Assembly (NCBI GenBank): GCA_013397865.1
Contig: VZTI01004088.1
Coordinates: forward strand, 5,440,849 to 5,504,848
Source of the DNA: Struthidea cinerea
Taxonomy: Eukaryota; Chordata; Aves; Passeriformes; Corcoracidae
DNA: 64,000 nucleotides
Reading direction: 5' to 3'
Each line of letters starts with the position of its first letter. The stretch's first letter is position 1. Both the position numbers and the translations under genes were made by a program. Positions 1 to 10,535 of the stretch are shown here, piece after piece. The notes under the pieces were generated by a model. The model did not search any database. It was not told where the DNA came from and worked only from the letters and a program-made list of their open reading frames with translations.

Positions 1-415
1 ACTGATTCGTGAGAAGGCATCCTTCCGCCGCGTGCCGGGACCCCGGCTGAGGCTGTGCGGGGCTGGCGGGGAAGGGTTAAATGCGGCGACAGAGGAGAAT
101 TAATGGTCAGTGTCAGAAACAGCAAACAGCATTTGAGAGGCCAATCCCCCGCCGGGCACAAACTCGACCTCTCGCCGACCCGCGGCCGCCGCGCTGCCCG
201 AAGAGCCGCGGCCGGGTCCGAGGCGGAGCTGCCGGCCCGGGGGCGCCGGGCTGCCGTGGCAGTGACCTCCGGCTGGGATTTATTGACTGGCGTCTCTGCC
301 AGCTCCGCTGGGGCTCGGGTCGCCGGTGAAAGGCGTATTGATTACACATTAGTCTGCGAGCACGGGCTGGCATCACCGGCTCCAGAGGAACGCGGGCCAA
401 CTCTCACGCGTTATT
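1..415. promoter_or_regulatory. CpG island, probable promoter or first-exon region
   Basis: I count about 45 CpG dinucleotides in roughly 415 bases, against very few per kilobase in the rest of the window. The segment is strongly GC-rich, contains a NotI site (GCGGCCGC, 182-189), and drops abruptly to AT-rich DNA after about 415. Unmethylated islands of this kind normally mark a vertebrate promoter or first exon, or a developmental-gene regulatory island. Neither strand shows a TATA box or a convincing start codon plus splice donor, so transcription direction is unknown. The overlapping open frames here (for example 55-417 on plus and 113-400 on minus) are the kind GC-rich DNA produces by chance, and none resembles a protein I know. 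The island may continue to the left of the window. Confidence 0.75.
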
Positions 416-3400
416 AGGTTTGGCATAATTCTAAGAGGACACATAGGATGGTTTTATTTTACCTGGCAGCCATGACATTCACTGATATAAAGGATATAAT
501 CACAGAAACTGAGTAAGATATTAATGTGGAAATTTGTACAATAATTCCGGGAGCTCCAGGCTGGAAATATATACACAGCTTTCTAACATGTCACCATTTA
601 ATTTAGCATTCAAAACACTCTATCTATGCATATTTTCTCAATTTCTGTCAGCTGAAGCTCTGTGGCAAGGGCTATAAAAAATTCTGGATACAGTGACCAG
701 AAATACCAGAAGGAAGTATGATTCTTTAACTGCTTAGTTAACTTTCCCTTCTATTTATAAAATGGAAGAGCTAGGTTGTGTGTTTTTTTTTTTTTAAACA
801 ACACATGGATAAATGTAGTTTAATTACCCTTAATCTGTAATGTTTATTGTAACTCTGTCTTATTTACATATTTCTTTTCAATTGTGAAATCATTAGTTAA
901 AAAAGACTTGTTAAGCATCTGCAAAATTGAATGTGGGTGAATGCTAACAATGACAATCTTCATACTTGCTGAGTTCCCGAAAAATGGGGGTTCAGAAATA
1001 AAATATATGATCTCTGTTTCAAATCACAGCTCCCCTGACATCAATTTAGCTCTTAATATTAGCCTGAACTCCTACATGATTTTAGAGAAACACCATTTAG
1101 GTGAAAAATCATTTTAAAAATTGCTATCATTATTTGAGAACAGCAATAAACATCACTCACACTGTTTACTTTATCACTCAATTCTCAGCACAGTTTGTCA
1201 GTGCTGACCAAGGCAATGAAAACATCTAGTTAAAGAAAGAGAGAGTCAATTTTTGAAGCTTTGTTAATTCAAGTAAACAGTACAGATGCTTGTCCAACTT
1301 CTGATCAGGGCTGGATAAACCATAGCTCTTGCTCTGCACCCATTCCTGAGCTTTTGGGGTGCATCATGCTGGAGCAGGGGTACCTGCCTTTGTGGCACCT
1401 CACTTAGCAGAGCAGTTCTCCAGCAGGGGAAGGAATAGTGCCCGCAAGGCCTACCAAAAACAAAATATCTGGAAATTTTCTGTGTGATTTGCCCTGCCTT
1501 ACCCTAAAATAGCTCTGCACATTTCGGAGCTAGTCCCCAAGCTTCCCGGGTGAGGGGGCACAGGGGTGACTCCCAGCTACCTCAGGTATGCAGCTAGTAG
1601 GCTCAGATTAGCCTGCCCCTCAACCCCTCAAACCCCCAAGATCCTTACAGAGCATAAACTGAGAAGAAGTACCTTTTCTCTCCTATTTTTCAATTTATAA
1701 GATAAACAGAAACTGTTTGAAGGAAGGTAGAAAAAAATGCCAGTTATGTTTAAATAGTCTGATCTGATTTTGCCCTGCCTTGCAGTCACTTACCAGTGAT
1801 TTAGTGAAAACAGCAAATAAAGGACCAGCTTTCCAGAAAGTTTGAATTATAGCTAATTGTGTTAAGTTAATTTTGGTCTTATTGAGCCCGTAGCACACTT
1901 TATTGATTGTAAACAGAGTAAATTTAAAAGCCAAACCATAAAAGCCTCAAGTCTACAGAAGGAAACATGATATGTATGCTTACTAGCAGCGTATCACTCA
2001 TTCTAATTAAAACAAAAATACTGTGCTAATGGCATGGGGGCCTTAAAAGGTGTTGTTCAGAGATGGTGAGATGTTTGCTTTTGACTGAATAACACAACTG
2101 AACCGCATTATCAGCAACTCTTAAGAGAAATCTGGATTTGCTGGAAGGAGCATCCAGTTGTGGCTCATAAGGATCTGAACCATGATAACAAAAGCATGAA
2201 GGAAAGATTCCCCATTATGTACTCCTTTGTGTTTCTTCCCAGAACATGAGTTCATATTAACTGCTTTTCAATGAGAAAGCCTATGAGTGACTCAAATTTT
2301 CCAACATATTTCAAGACAACAATTCACCCAAAGGTTAATACTTATGCAAACAGCATTTTTGGTTTGTGTGTCAGATAGAACACTTTAACACGAAAAGGAG
2401 ACAACTCTTCTGATTCTCATTATGACAATAGTTATTGTAGAGTTTAATTTTGGAGGAATGTGTCATTTTCCATGTGAAATCCAAGCAGCACTGGGTTGGT
2501 TCATATGGAGTACTCAGAGATGACAACCATAACTGAGGATGAGCTAATCATATTCAGAGTGCATCAGATAAACTGGTCTGCTTCACAGCAGGACAACTCA
2601 AGATCTGTTGATAAAATCACATGTTTTATTCTGTGCAAGACTACTAAAATGAAAGTGGGAACCACTTTCCACAATACACACAAAAACTTTCATTCTTCTA
2701 AAACAGACACCTAAAGGTATTATCAATCACTTCATGTCAGGGTGTTACACAGCACATAGGTGAAACATGCCTATCAGTTTCAAAAGTAACATCAGTGTCT
2801 GAAGGAACTCTTTTTAATTAAAAACAAAACAAAAACTATGGCAAGAAAATGATCTTCTGCAAAGATGAAAACTGGCGATGCATTTTGCACAGCATCCAGA
2901 ATGCACTAAACTTTTAATTCCTGCATTGCAATAGAGCACCTTGTTTTAGATAAATGGCACAAAAAAATGCCATCTACCAGGAAAAAATTCTGTTACTAAG
3001 GCACAAGGCAAGTTCCTTCTCTGAGGTAGAAGACTGTTGTACCACACACAGAGCAACAATTTACCTAGGCCCCTTTTCTTGTTGGTGGAAGAATGGAACA
3101 CATTTCTTAAAGTTTGGACTGAAGCAAAACATATTGAAATGATGCTGTAATGATCAAGCTAACGGCACCACAGACTTAAATTAAAGTTTCCCCTTATAAA
3201 AATAGTAAACACATAGGAAAGGCATAATATAACTGAGCACCTCCCCCAAGCCTCCAAAAAGTAAATGGACTGCAGCAAACACCAACAAACCAAGTTGATG
3301 TTTGCCCCTCACTCCTACGGGAGCTCTAAAATGTGAAGAAAATTCATATCCAAACTTCGTCACATGAAACAAAATAATGCTAAAAGTTACTAATGTACAC

Positions 3401-3853
3401 AAAGCATCAGGGAAGCGCTGGCTTTAGAGCTCACATTGCCACACTGAGAAACACACAGTCTAGCCCTGCACAACAGTGCAATATCCTGGGTAGCATCATT
3501 TGTTCTCCCAGTCATGGGACAGCCACATGTAAGGCACTCACCTGAACAGTCACCTGAAAAAAAGACTATGTCCACAACTTGAACAATCCTGTCAGGTCAG
3601 TCAGAGCTCAACAAAAATGAGAAGTCATGGAGGAAGATTTGTATGTCCAACAACCAAACGCATTGATCTGAAAATTATATCCCCAGTGGAACTCTACAGA
3701 GGCAAGCAAAGCGTGACCCAGCTTGACCCAGATGCCTCCAGTTGGCAAGAACATATTTAAACTGAATTAGAGCTGAATTTCGTTCCATATTTTTAAGAAA
3801 GCAAAACCAGTGAAGCCCTGTCTATCAACAAAACATGATTCTTCTTCAATGAA

Positions 3854-3902
3854 ATAAGAAAAAAATTTTAAAAAGGAAAAGGAAAAGAAAAAGAAATAAA
3901 AT
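3854..3902 (+). repeat. A/G-rich low-complexity tract
   Basis: The tract is almost purely adenine with regularly spaced guanines (AAAAGG-type units) and ends in AAATAAAA. It is ordinary low-complexity DNA and not clearly the tail of a retroposon, since no element is recognisable immediately upstream. Confidence 0.5.
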
Positions 3903-4465
3903 TCTGCATGGTAAATAACTGCACAGTGTAATGAAATTTCTATTTGCCAGTTACGAGACTAAAACTTTTTATTAGAGTGCATCTGGCAGCTCTGTATTTA
4001 ACTCTTTCAGATGGTGACTGCTGTTGACTTCATTTAAAATATAAATGTCAGTATGTAACCTGAAGTCTTGCTGTAAATCAAACCTGCACTGTATAAAAAC
4101 TGTTATTTGTGTCCTAATGGGTCAAACAGAAGAGGTGCCCTCTCTAAAAGAGCTGGATACCAGATTCCCCTTTCATTGATCGAGGTTTCAACTCTGGGTG
4201 CTTGAGTTTATGACAAAAGAGTTCACAACACCGCTGGCAGGAAGTCGATAGTTTGATAGATACCCTTTGCAGCTGGTCCTGTCTCTAGCACTTTAACCAC
4301 GCTTTCACTCTGACAGTTATTACTGATGCAATAAATTCTTCAGTAAAACAAATAGGCTCTCTCAAAACGTATTAGCCCAGGCACACTATTTTACTTAATA
4401 TAACAGCAAGTCTTAAACAGGTAACTACCATAGTAAATAGGCCAATATATTTAGAAAGAATCATA

Positions 4466-4479
4466 TGTGTGTGTGTGTG
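4466..4479 (+). repeat. Short (TG)n microsatellite
   Basis: About seven TG units interrupt otherwise ordinary AT-rich DNA. The array is short and probably of low polymorphism. Confidence 0.7.
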
Positions 4480-5195
4480 CATTTACAGTAAGTTACCTAA
4501 AGTTCCCTTCAGATCAGGTTGCACAGTATTTATTACACCTTCAGGTTATACTTTTAAAATTCACAAAGTAACTGACAGAAGCAGAGGCTTTAAAAATCCA
4601 TTCTATAAAATGCTGTAAGAATTTTCACACAGTTTTCAAAATTGCCTCGATGAGCTTGCAGCCTAAATCCTTATAGTGACCCTTAGGCCCTTTGGTACTG
4701 TTGAAAAACTGTACTCATTGTACTCATCCTTGGCTTTCATTGCAGCTTATCTTCCAGAAATCCCAGTGCTGTTGCCATTTCCTTACAGGATGCTTAATAA
4801 CAATTGGCAACAGGTTTTGATTGGATCAGGCAGGGAGAGTGACTGTGTCCAGAATTCTTCACTGGGGTCCATGTGCAGCAGCAATTCACTCACTTTCCCT
4901 TTTCGTAGGCCATGTGTCTTAGGAGTGTTAGTCCCAAAGGAAATCTCCACAGATTTTGAATTTTGAATTCTCGTCAGCTGTATTTCGTGGCTGCATGAAA
5001 ACAGTTTCTAGGAAAATCTGCAAACACTTGTCCATTGCTATCAGTAATAATAGGCAATATGAGAAAAGTGTTACTATGTTGTTGATATTCTTCTGTGTTG
5101 TGTGGTTCCACTTTTTTTTTCATCTGCATTCATCAAAAATTTTCGTTAGACATGGGGATTAATATTAAAGCTAATTTATTAGCAGCTATACCATT

Positions 5196-5232
5196 TTTTC
5201 TCCACTTACCTCACAGAGGTAAGTGGAGAAAA
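5196..5232. repeat. Perfect 17-bp hairpin with 3-nt loop
   Basis: The left arm TTTTCTCCACTTACCTC (5,196-5,212) is the exact reverse complement of the right arm GAGGTAAGTGGAGAAAA (5,216-5,232), separated by ACA. Such a match is far beyond chance in 64 kb: the rough expectation for 17-bp arms with loops up to 10 nt is about 4 in 100,000. Because it is a palindrome, the consensus splice donor GAG|GTAAGT is present on both strands. The stem is too short and too perfect for a typical miRNA precursor. A template-switch mutation that completed an imperfect palindrome is one plausible origin. Function is unknown. Confidence 0.9.
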
Positions 5233-5263
5233 CACTTCTACCTTACTTTCCTCCACACCCCAC

Positions 5264-5281
5264 TTCTCTCCACAGAGAGAA
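5264..5281. repeat. Short hairpin, 7-bp arms
   Basis: TTCTCTC and GAGAGAA flank the loop CACA. On its own this is within chance, but it lies about 30 bases from the 17-bp hairpin at 5,196-5,232. Confidence 0.6.
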
Positions 5282-5346
5282 ACTGCCTACATACAGGACC
5301 CTTCAGCACTCCCCTCTACATCCAGAGACTTTGTGTCACTTAGGGG

Positions 5347-5364
5347 AGATGTCTTGAGACATCT
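5347..5364. repeat. Short hairpin, 8-bp arms
   Basis: AGATGTCT and AGACATCT flank a 2-nt loop (TG). It is the third inverted repeat within about 170 bases. Individually it could be chance. Confidence 0.6.
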
Positions 5365-7676
5365 ATCCTTCAAGATTAAATGCATCCCTTCTGAGTGGCA
5401 GTTGCCACAATTGAAGTAAGCATTTACTGCTAGTGCTCAGCCATGCAGCTAACTGCTCTGTGGCTGTGGCCTCTCAAGGTGTAGGACATTCATGGGGGAA
5501 CGCTGGTAATTTTGTTTTACCCTGCAGGCATGCAGTTTCTGGCTACATTGTGAGGAAATATCGTTAAGTCCATGCTGAGATTGCTGTGCCTGCTGCTCAG
5601 AGCTCTCATGAAATGAACTAAAAGGATAAGAGCTCTCTTGACCTTTGAAGTCCACTTATTTGGGGTGATGGATCTCCCAGACATTAAAAAAAAAAAAAAT
5701 CCCAAGCCCATTAGAAAACAAGTGAGGATTGGCTGAATAGAGTGATCAAAATTCCATCTGCTAGAACAAAGAGAAAATCTGTGTTTTAACAAAAGTAGAA
5801 GTGGGTTGGCAGTTTAAGTTCATTGTCACAACTTTATCACTAAGGGCTCCTAAGAGTCTCCTATTTCTTCCTATTCTATTTCTGCCACAACAAGAAGTTG
5901 TATTGTTTTCATGTCTTTGATCTCCACTCTGTTTTTGTTTTTTTTTTCCAAAACCAACCTGTCTTCCTTATTACCAGCTATCAAATCAGCCAAAACATTG
6001 CTTTGTATAAAGTAAGCAGGTGAAATGATGCAGAAAAAATCAGATTCAGTCAAGTTCAGATATAATTTCTGGGACAATCTTTATGATCAGAAATCAAAGC
6101 AAAATATTATCAGGGGAAAAAAGGAAAAAAGCTAACAAAATTCTCAGTGTCCAGGGTTTGATCAGGTTGACTAGATAGTATTCTAAAACTGAGGTAAATT
6201 TCCCAAATATTGTGTCCCTCTGTCTCAGAGAGAGTTTTTATCTTTCCTCCACACCCCACATCTGCTCAAGGAGAAGCAGGATCCACTTTCCATGCAGTTA
6301 ATGCTTTATTCACCAAAGCAGAATACCATTAGCCAGTATACCATTTTGCTACACACCAACGATCATGTAAATATGCTGTCTGAGTTACTGAGGTATTTGC
6401 CAGTTTAACCACTTCTGCATCTGTGCCCTGACTCAAACCCTGAATTGGTTTGTGGAAGATTTGAAGGAGCTGTGACTGTTAGAAGTTGCACAAGAATACA
6501 ACTCTACACTGGTCAAACGTCTTGTTGCTCTTAGAGATTCACAACAAGGAACAAAAGTGGTATGGCCCTAAAGGGAAAATAAACAGCAGACCCTTCTTTT
6601 AGTGTATTTATCAAACAGATGAAAATAACATCTGACACAGTGGCATGGAAGGGTTTGCAACACTAATCTATTTCATTTTTCTAACAGCAGAGTTTTTAGT
6701 TGCTGTATTTAACAACAAGTTCATTTGAATTTAACAAGGTGGAATTCAGCTCTTTCAGTCTTGGCATAGGATAATACGTGTCTGAACAGAACCACAAAAT
6801 ACTTTGCCCCCTTTTATGTTCACGTAAATGACACTGTTGTTTCTGATAGCCCATAACATTTACACTGCCATGTATGCTCCAGACAGAAAAGATAGAAAGC
6901 ACAATAGGAACTCCTGATAAGATTATAAACAGATTGAGCCAGAGATGACAAAGCAGGAAGGGAACAACCATGCTGGGTCAGAACAAAGTGCTATGAAGCA
7001 TGGCAGCCCACAAATGGAGTTGACCATTCCAGTAGACACAAGTAGTCTTCAAATCATCAGGGACCTCCTCCCCAACACCCAGCTCTGAATTAATACAGAG
7101 GATAACAGAATGACATGGGGCAGAACCTGGCAAAAAAAAGTCTGAGATGCAGAAATTATAGACCCCAACAGACAAGAAGAGATAAATTAAAAAAAAGCTT
7201 GATGGCACTGAACAAGCAACTTCCCTTGCAAAACACAAAGTCAGGTTCTACACTAGAGGCTGGGTTTTTTACAGCACCACTGGAACTCAAATCTGTGGCA
7301 GAATCAGTGGAAGGCTGAGAAAATCTCCACCATTGGCAATGCAGTATTTATAGAGAATAAGTTCCTGTGCAGCATGTGATGCTATCTTCTGGTGTGAAAA
7401 AGGAATCTAGAATAGCATCAAAAACATCTGGTTTATGACAAGAGAAATAATGTTACCAAAAGGAAAGGGTGTCTGAATCATCCCCTAACCTCAACTTAAA
7501 AAAAAAAAAACTCTGATCATTACCAAATGGACAAGGAAGATGTAGAGTTGGGTAAACAGGCATCCAAGATACTTCCAGTTAATACTTTCCCAGGCACCAA
7601 CAGTTTTCATATGGGCACTCCAGAGCTGAATGTGATTTCTACATATTTAGTGATCTTCAAAGGATTTCTCTTTCAT

Positions 7677-8321
7677 TAAGTTGCCCAGTTGCAGAGCCTG
7701 GACATGAGCCAGCAACGTGAGCTCACAGCTCAGAAAGCCAATTGTATCCTGGGCTACATCAAAAGAGGAGTGACCAGCAGATTGAGGAGGGGGATTCTGC
7801 CCCTCTGCTCTGCTCTGGTGAGACTCCACTGGGAGTGATTCATCCAGCTCTGGGGTCCTCAGCACAGGAAGGCCTTGGATCTCTTGGAGCAAGTTCAGAG
7901 GGGACAAGATGATCAGAGGGATGGAGCAACTCTAGTAGAATTGGGATTGTTCAGCCTGGAAAAGAGTAGGCTTCAGGATGTCCTAATTGTGGCCTTCCAG
8001 TACCTAAGCGGTACAAGGAAAATGGAGGGACTATTTACCAGAGTGTGTAGTGACAGGACAAGCGGGAATGGCTTCAAATTGAAAGCGAGTAGGTCTAGAT
8101 CAGATATTAGGAAAAAATTATTCACTGTGTGTTTGATGAGGTGCTTGAACAGGTTGCCCAGAGAAGTCACGGATGCCACATCCCTGGAAGCATTCAAGGA
8201 CAGGTTGGGTGGGGCTCTGAACAACCTGGTCTAGTGAAAGATTTCCTTGCTCACAGCAGGGGTTTTGGAGCCAGATGATCTTTAAGGTCCCTTCCAAGCC
8301 AAGCCATTCTATGATTCTATG
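7677..8321 (+). mobile_element. CR1 LINE, 5'-truncated 3' end
   Basis: This is the 3' part of a chicken-repeat-1 non-LTR retrotransposon: the end of ORF2 followed by the short 3' UTR. Recognisable stretches in order are CATGAGCCAGCAACGTGAGC near 7,704, CTCTGGTGAGACTCCACTGG near 7,811, GATCAGAGGGATGGAGCA near 7,910, TTGTTCAGCCTGGA near 7,948 and GGTTGCCCAGAGAAG near 8,152, ending in ATTCTATGATTCTATG at 8,306-8,321. A frame open at 7,875-8,234 reads the degenerate ORF2 C-terminus, including LEAFKDRLGGALNNLV. The copy lacks endonuclease and most of the reverse transcriptase, so it is dead. The exact left edge is uncertain because the first 20 or so bases are diverged. It is the longest CR1 in the window. 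Confidence 0.93.
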
Positions 8322-10070
8322 CTTCCATGATATTATGTCAGTCCCAGACACATCTCAGCCCCTCTCCAGTGAACCAGTATGCTCTCCCACACTTCTCTCT
8401 CTGGGGAAGAAGGTACTACCTAGCACCCTTGATCACACTAGACAGTGTGGGCAACTGGAATTTCAACTGAAGAGATGCAGCAATGAGGCTGTGTGCTTTG
8501 CTTCTTCATCAGTAGAAATTGAAGAGTAAGTCTGCAGAAACATTTCCACTGTTTAGCTTGTGTATTTAGATGCATGATCTGCCAAGATTAGAGTTTTATT
8601 TCTGTATACAGACACAAAGTTCCTTGGAAGGGTGTACTCTGTGTAGGAGAAAGCGTGAGTACTCATGTTTGCAACTAATTGAAGATCTTGCACCTTAGAC
8701 TTTCAGTCCTTTTGGACCAAGTCCCTCATTTTTTTAATACATGCATTTTGCATGAAACAATAGATTCCTACTGTCTGTGGTAGCTGCTAAGTAATAGTGG
8801 TGGAAATTCAATCAAGTCATATGAATGGATACACTCTTCACATAATGGCCATGGTTTCCTTAACTATCCAAAACTAACAGTTCATAACACAGAGCAATAC
8901 TTGGAATCATCCTTCTTTTCATAATAATTCCTTTGTTTAACGTAGGAACTTTGAAGCTGTTTCTGATGGATTAATTCTTGAGAACTTGATATATAGATTT
9001 AGTATTTTTCCTCACTCAATTCTATTTATTCATTCATGCAGAGTCAAGTTGGAAGAAACCAAAAGGGGAGTTACTAAACTTATTGTCCCCTGTCGCTAAT
9101 ATTTCCTCTCATTCTTTTCCTTGTCTTGTCCTGTCCTGCTTGCAGAAGACCAGTGCTCCAATTCATGCACTTGCCCAGTCTTCCCAGCATGAGACAAACT
9201 TTGCAGTTCACATCAAACATCAGCATATTGATTTTTCTTCTCTTTCCATGGAGTTTTCTATATTCAGTCACGTTGCTGCAGAAAACCGGACCTTGGCTCT
9301 CTCCCCAGCCACACTGGACACATATTTGCTGACATGTCGTTTCAATTAGACGACCCAAGAGCTGCACAGAAACAGGAAACCACTCTCAACCTCAAACCAA
9401 TCCAGACACCGGAAACCAGGGGTAGACAGAAGTTAGCTGCAGCTTCATTAACAACAGTCAGAGCAGCAAAAAGCAGTACTTGCAGAAGGACAGCAGACCT
9501 TGTGGGGAGGTATGCTGTTCTGAAAGTCATTAGTTAAACCCATGAGTTAAATCCTTCCCACTTTGCCGTCTCAGACCCATTTCGACTCACAAAGGTAGCA
9601 CCAGCCATCAGCAGCTAGGGGTTCATCTTCACTGAAGTCACACACAGTAACAAGTTTATTGCAATGAAAGGTCCTCTTGGCACTGTAGCCAAGCCATTAG
9701 GGAGCTCAGTGAGGAAGAAACAGAACAAGCCACTGAGAAATATGCAGCTGTGGCTAGGCAGCTCTCTAGTAAACTGGAATGTCATATACCTAAGTTAGCT
9801 CACAAGTAGCAAAACCACTACATTACACTGCCTCCTGGTATGTAGATACACTCCAAGAGATGAACAGGAATACTTGGGAGGAAATCACTGTCATTCTCAC
9901 ATATTCATCTCTAGTGGGTTCTTCAATCCAGAAACTAAATTTGGCATGTAACGTATACAAAGTTTATTTTTCAAAATAGTCAATTTTCAATCTGAGAAAC
10001 CACCTCACTGAAAATTTTGCCAAAAATCACTACATTGCTAATTCTCTTGTTGAAGCAGTGTTTTTAGGGA

Positions 10071-10098
10071 GTGTATATATATATACATACATACATGT
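10071..10098 (+). repeat. (TA)n/(CATA)n microsatellite
   Basis: Alternating TA units pass into three CATA-type units. Short and uninteresting except as a possible length polymorphism. Confidence 0.75.
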
Positions 10099-10439
10099 AA
10101 GTAAATTCTGAGTAGTGTTTCTGGTGGACTGCAGATCTGGCAAGATTGTGTTGCAACCTAAAAAGAACAGATGTCAGTGATGATACAAGTAGCAGAGCAT
10201 CGGAGGCAAGTTTATAAGCATTGCTTTAGAAAAGCAAAAGCTGTATAATGGGAATGATGTCTTCATTATCAACATCCTTCCACCTAACACTCTGTGCACT
10301 CACTACAAACTTGTATGATTTATCAATCAGGAGTGGCACAGCACAGGTAGCCCCTTCTCTGGCTTTGGACTTTGGAAGTTTGGTCCTTGATTGCTTTTTT
10401 GACTCACAAAGTAATGAATGCTGTTATTTGCTTGCTGAT

Positions 10440-10535
10440 AGGTGCTTTTTAATATATAATATAATTTATAATTTGATTAACATAGTTTAAAATATAGCAT
10501 ATGAATAATAATACACATTATAATTTAGTATAATG
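10440..10535. repeat. AT-rich low-complexity patch
   Basis: About 95 bases consist almost entirely of A and T, with TATAATATAATT-type runs and few G or C. No element or motif is recognisable. Confidence 0.5.

Larger units (their letters stand above)
416..7676. other. Non-coding unique DNA, no gene seen
   Basis: This is AT-rich single-copy-looking DNA with stops in every frame; open frames stay below about 100 codons and match nothing I recognise. It holds short homopolymers (T run near 783-796, A runs near 5,687 and 7,500), an A/G-rich patch at 3,854-3,902, a short TG repeat and three hairpins, listed separately. The string TTTCCTCCACACCCCAC occurs twice (near 5,248 and 6,243), which may mark fragments of an unidentified dispersed repeat or be coincidence. 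I see no other structure. Confidence 0.6.

Noticed and set aside
55..417. Open frames of 82-120 codons in the CpG island
   Set aside because: GC-rich DNA lacks stop codons by composition; the Arg/Gly/Ala-rich translations resemble no protein and overlap on both strands.
455..475. Minus-strand ATGGCTGCCAG|GTAAAA, a start codon followed by a donor-like site
   Set aside because: It lies outside the CpG island, and no exon or promoter evidence supports a minus-strand gene starting there.
5196..5232. The 17-bp hairpin as a miRNA precursor
   Set aside because: The stem is about half the length needed, the loop is only 3 nt, and the flanks do not extend the pairing.
7875..8234. 119-codon open frame as a host gene
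   Set aside because: It is the degenerate C-terminus of CR1 ORF2 and belongs to the mobile element.
9109..9146. Pyrimidine tract ending in TTGCAG resembling a splice acceptor
   Set aside because: No donor and open frame combination downstream is convincing.
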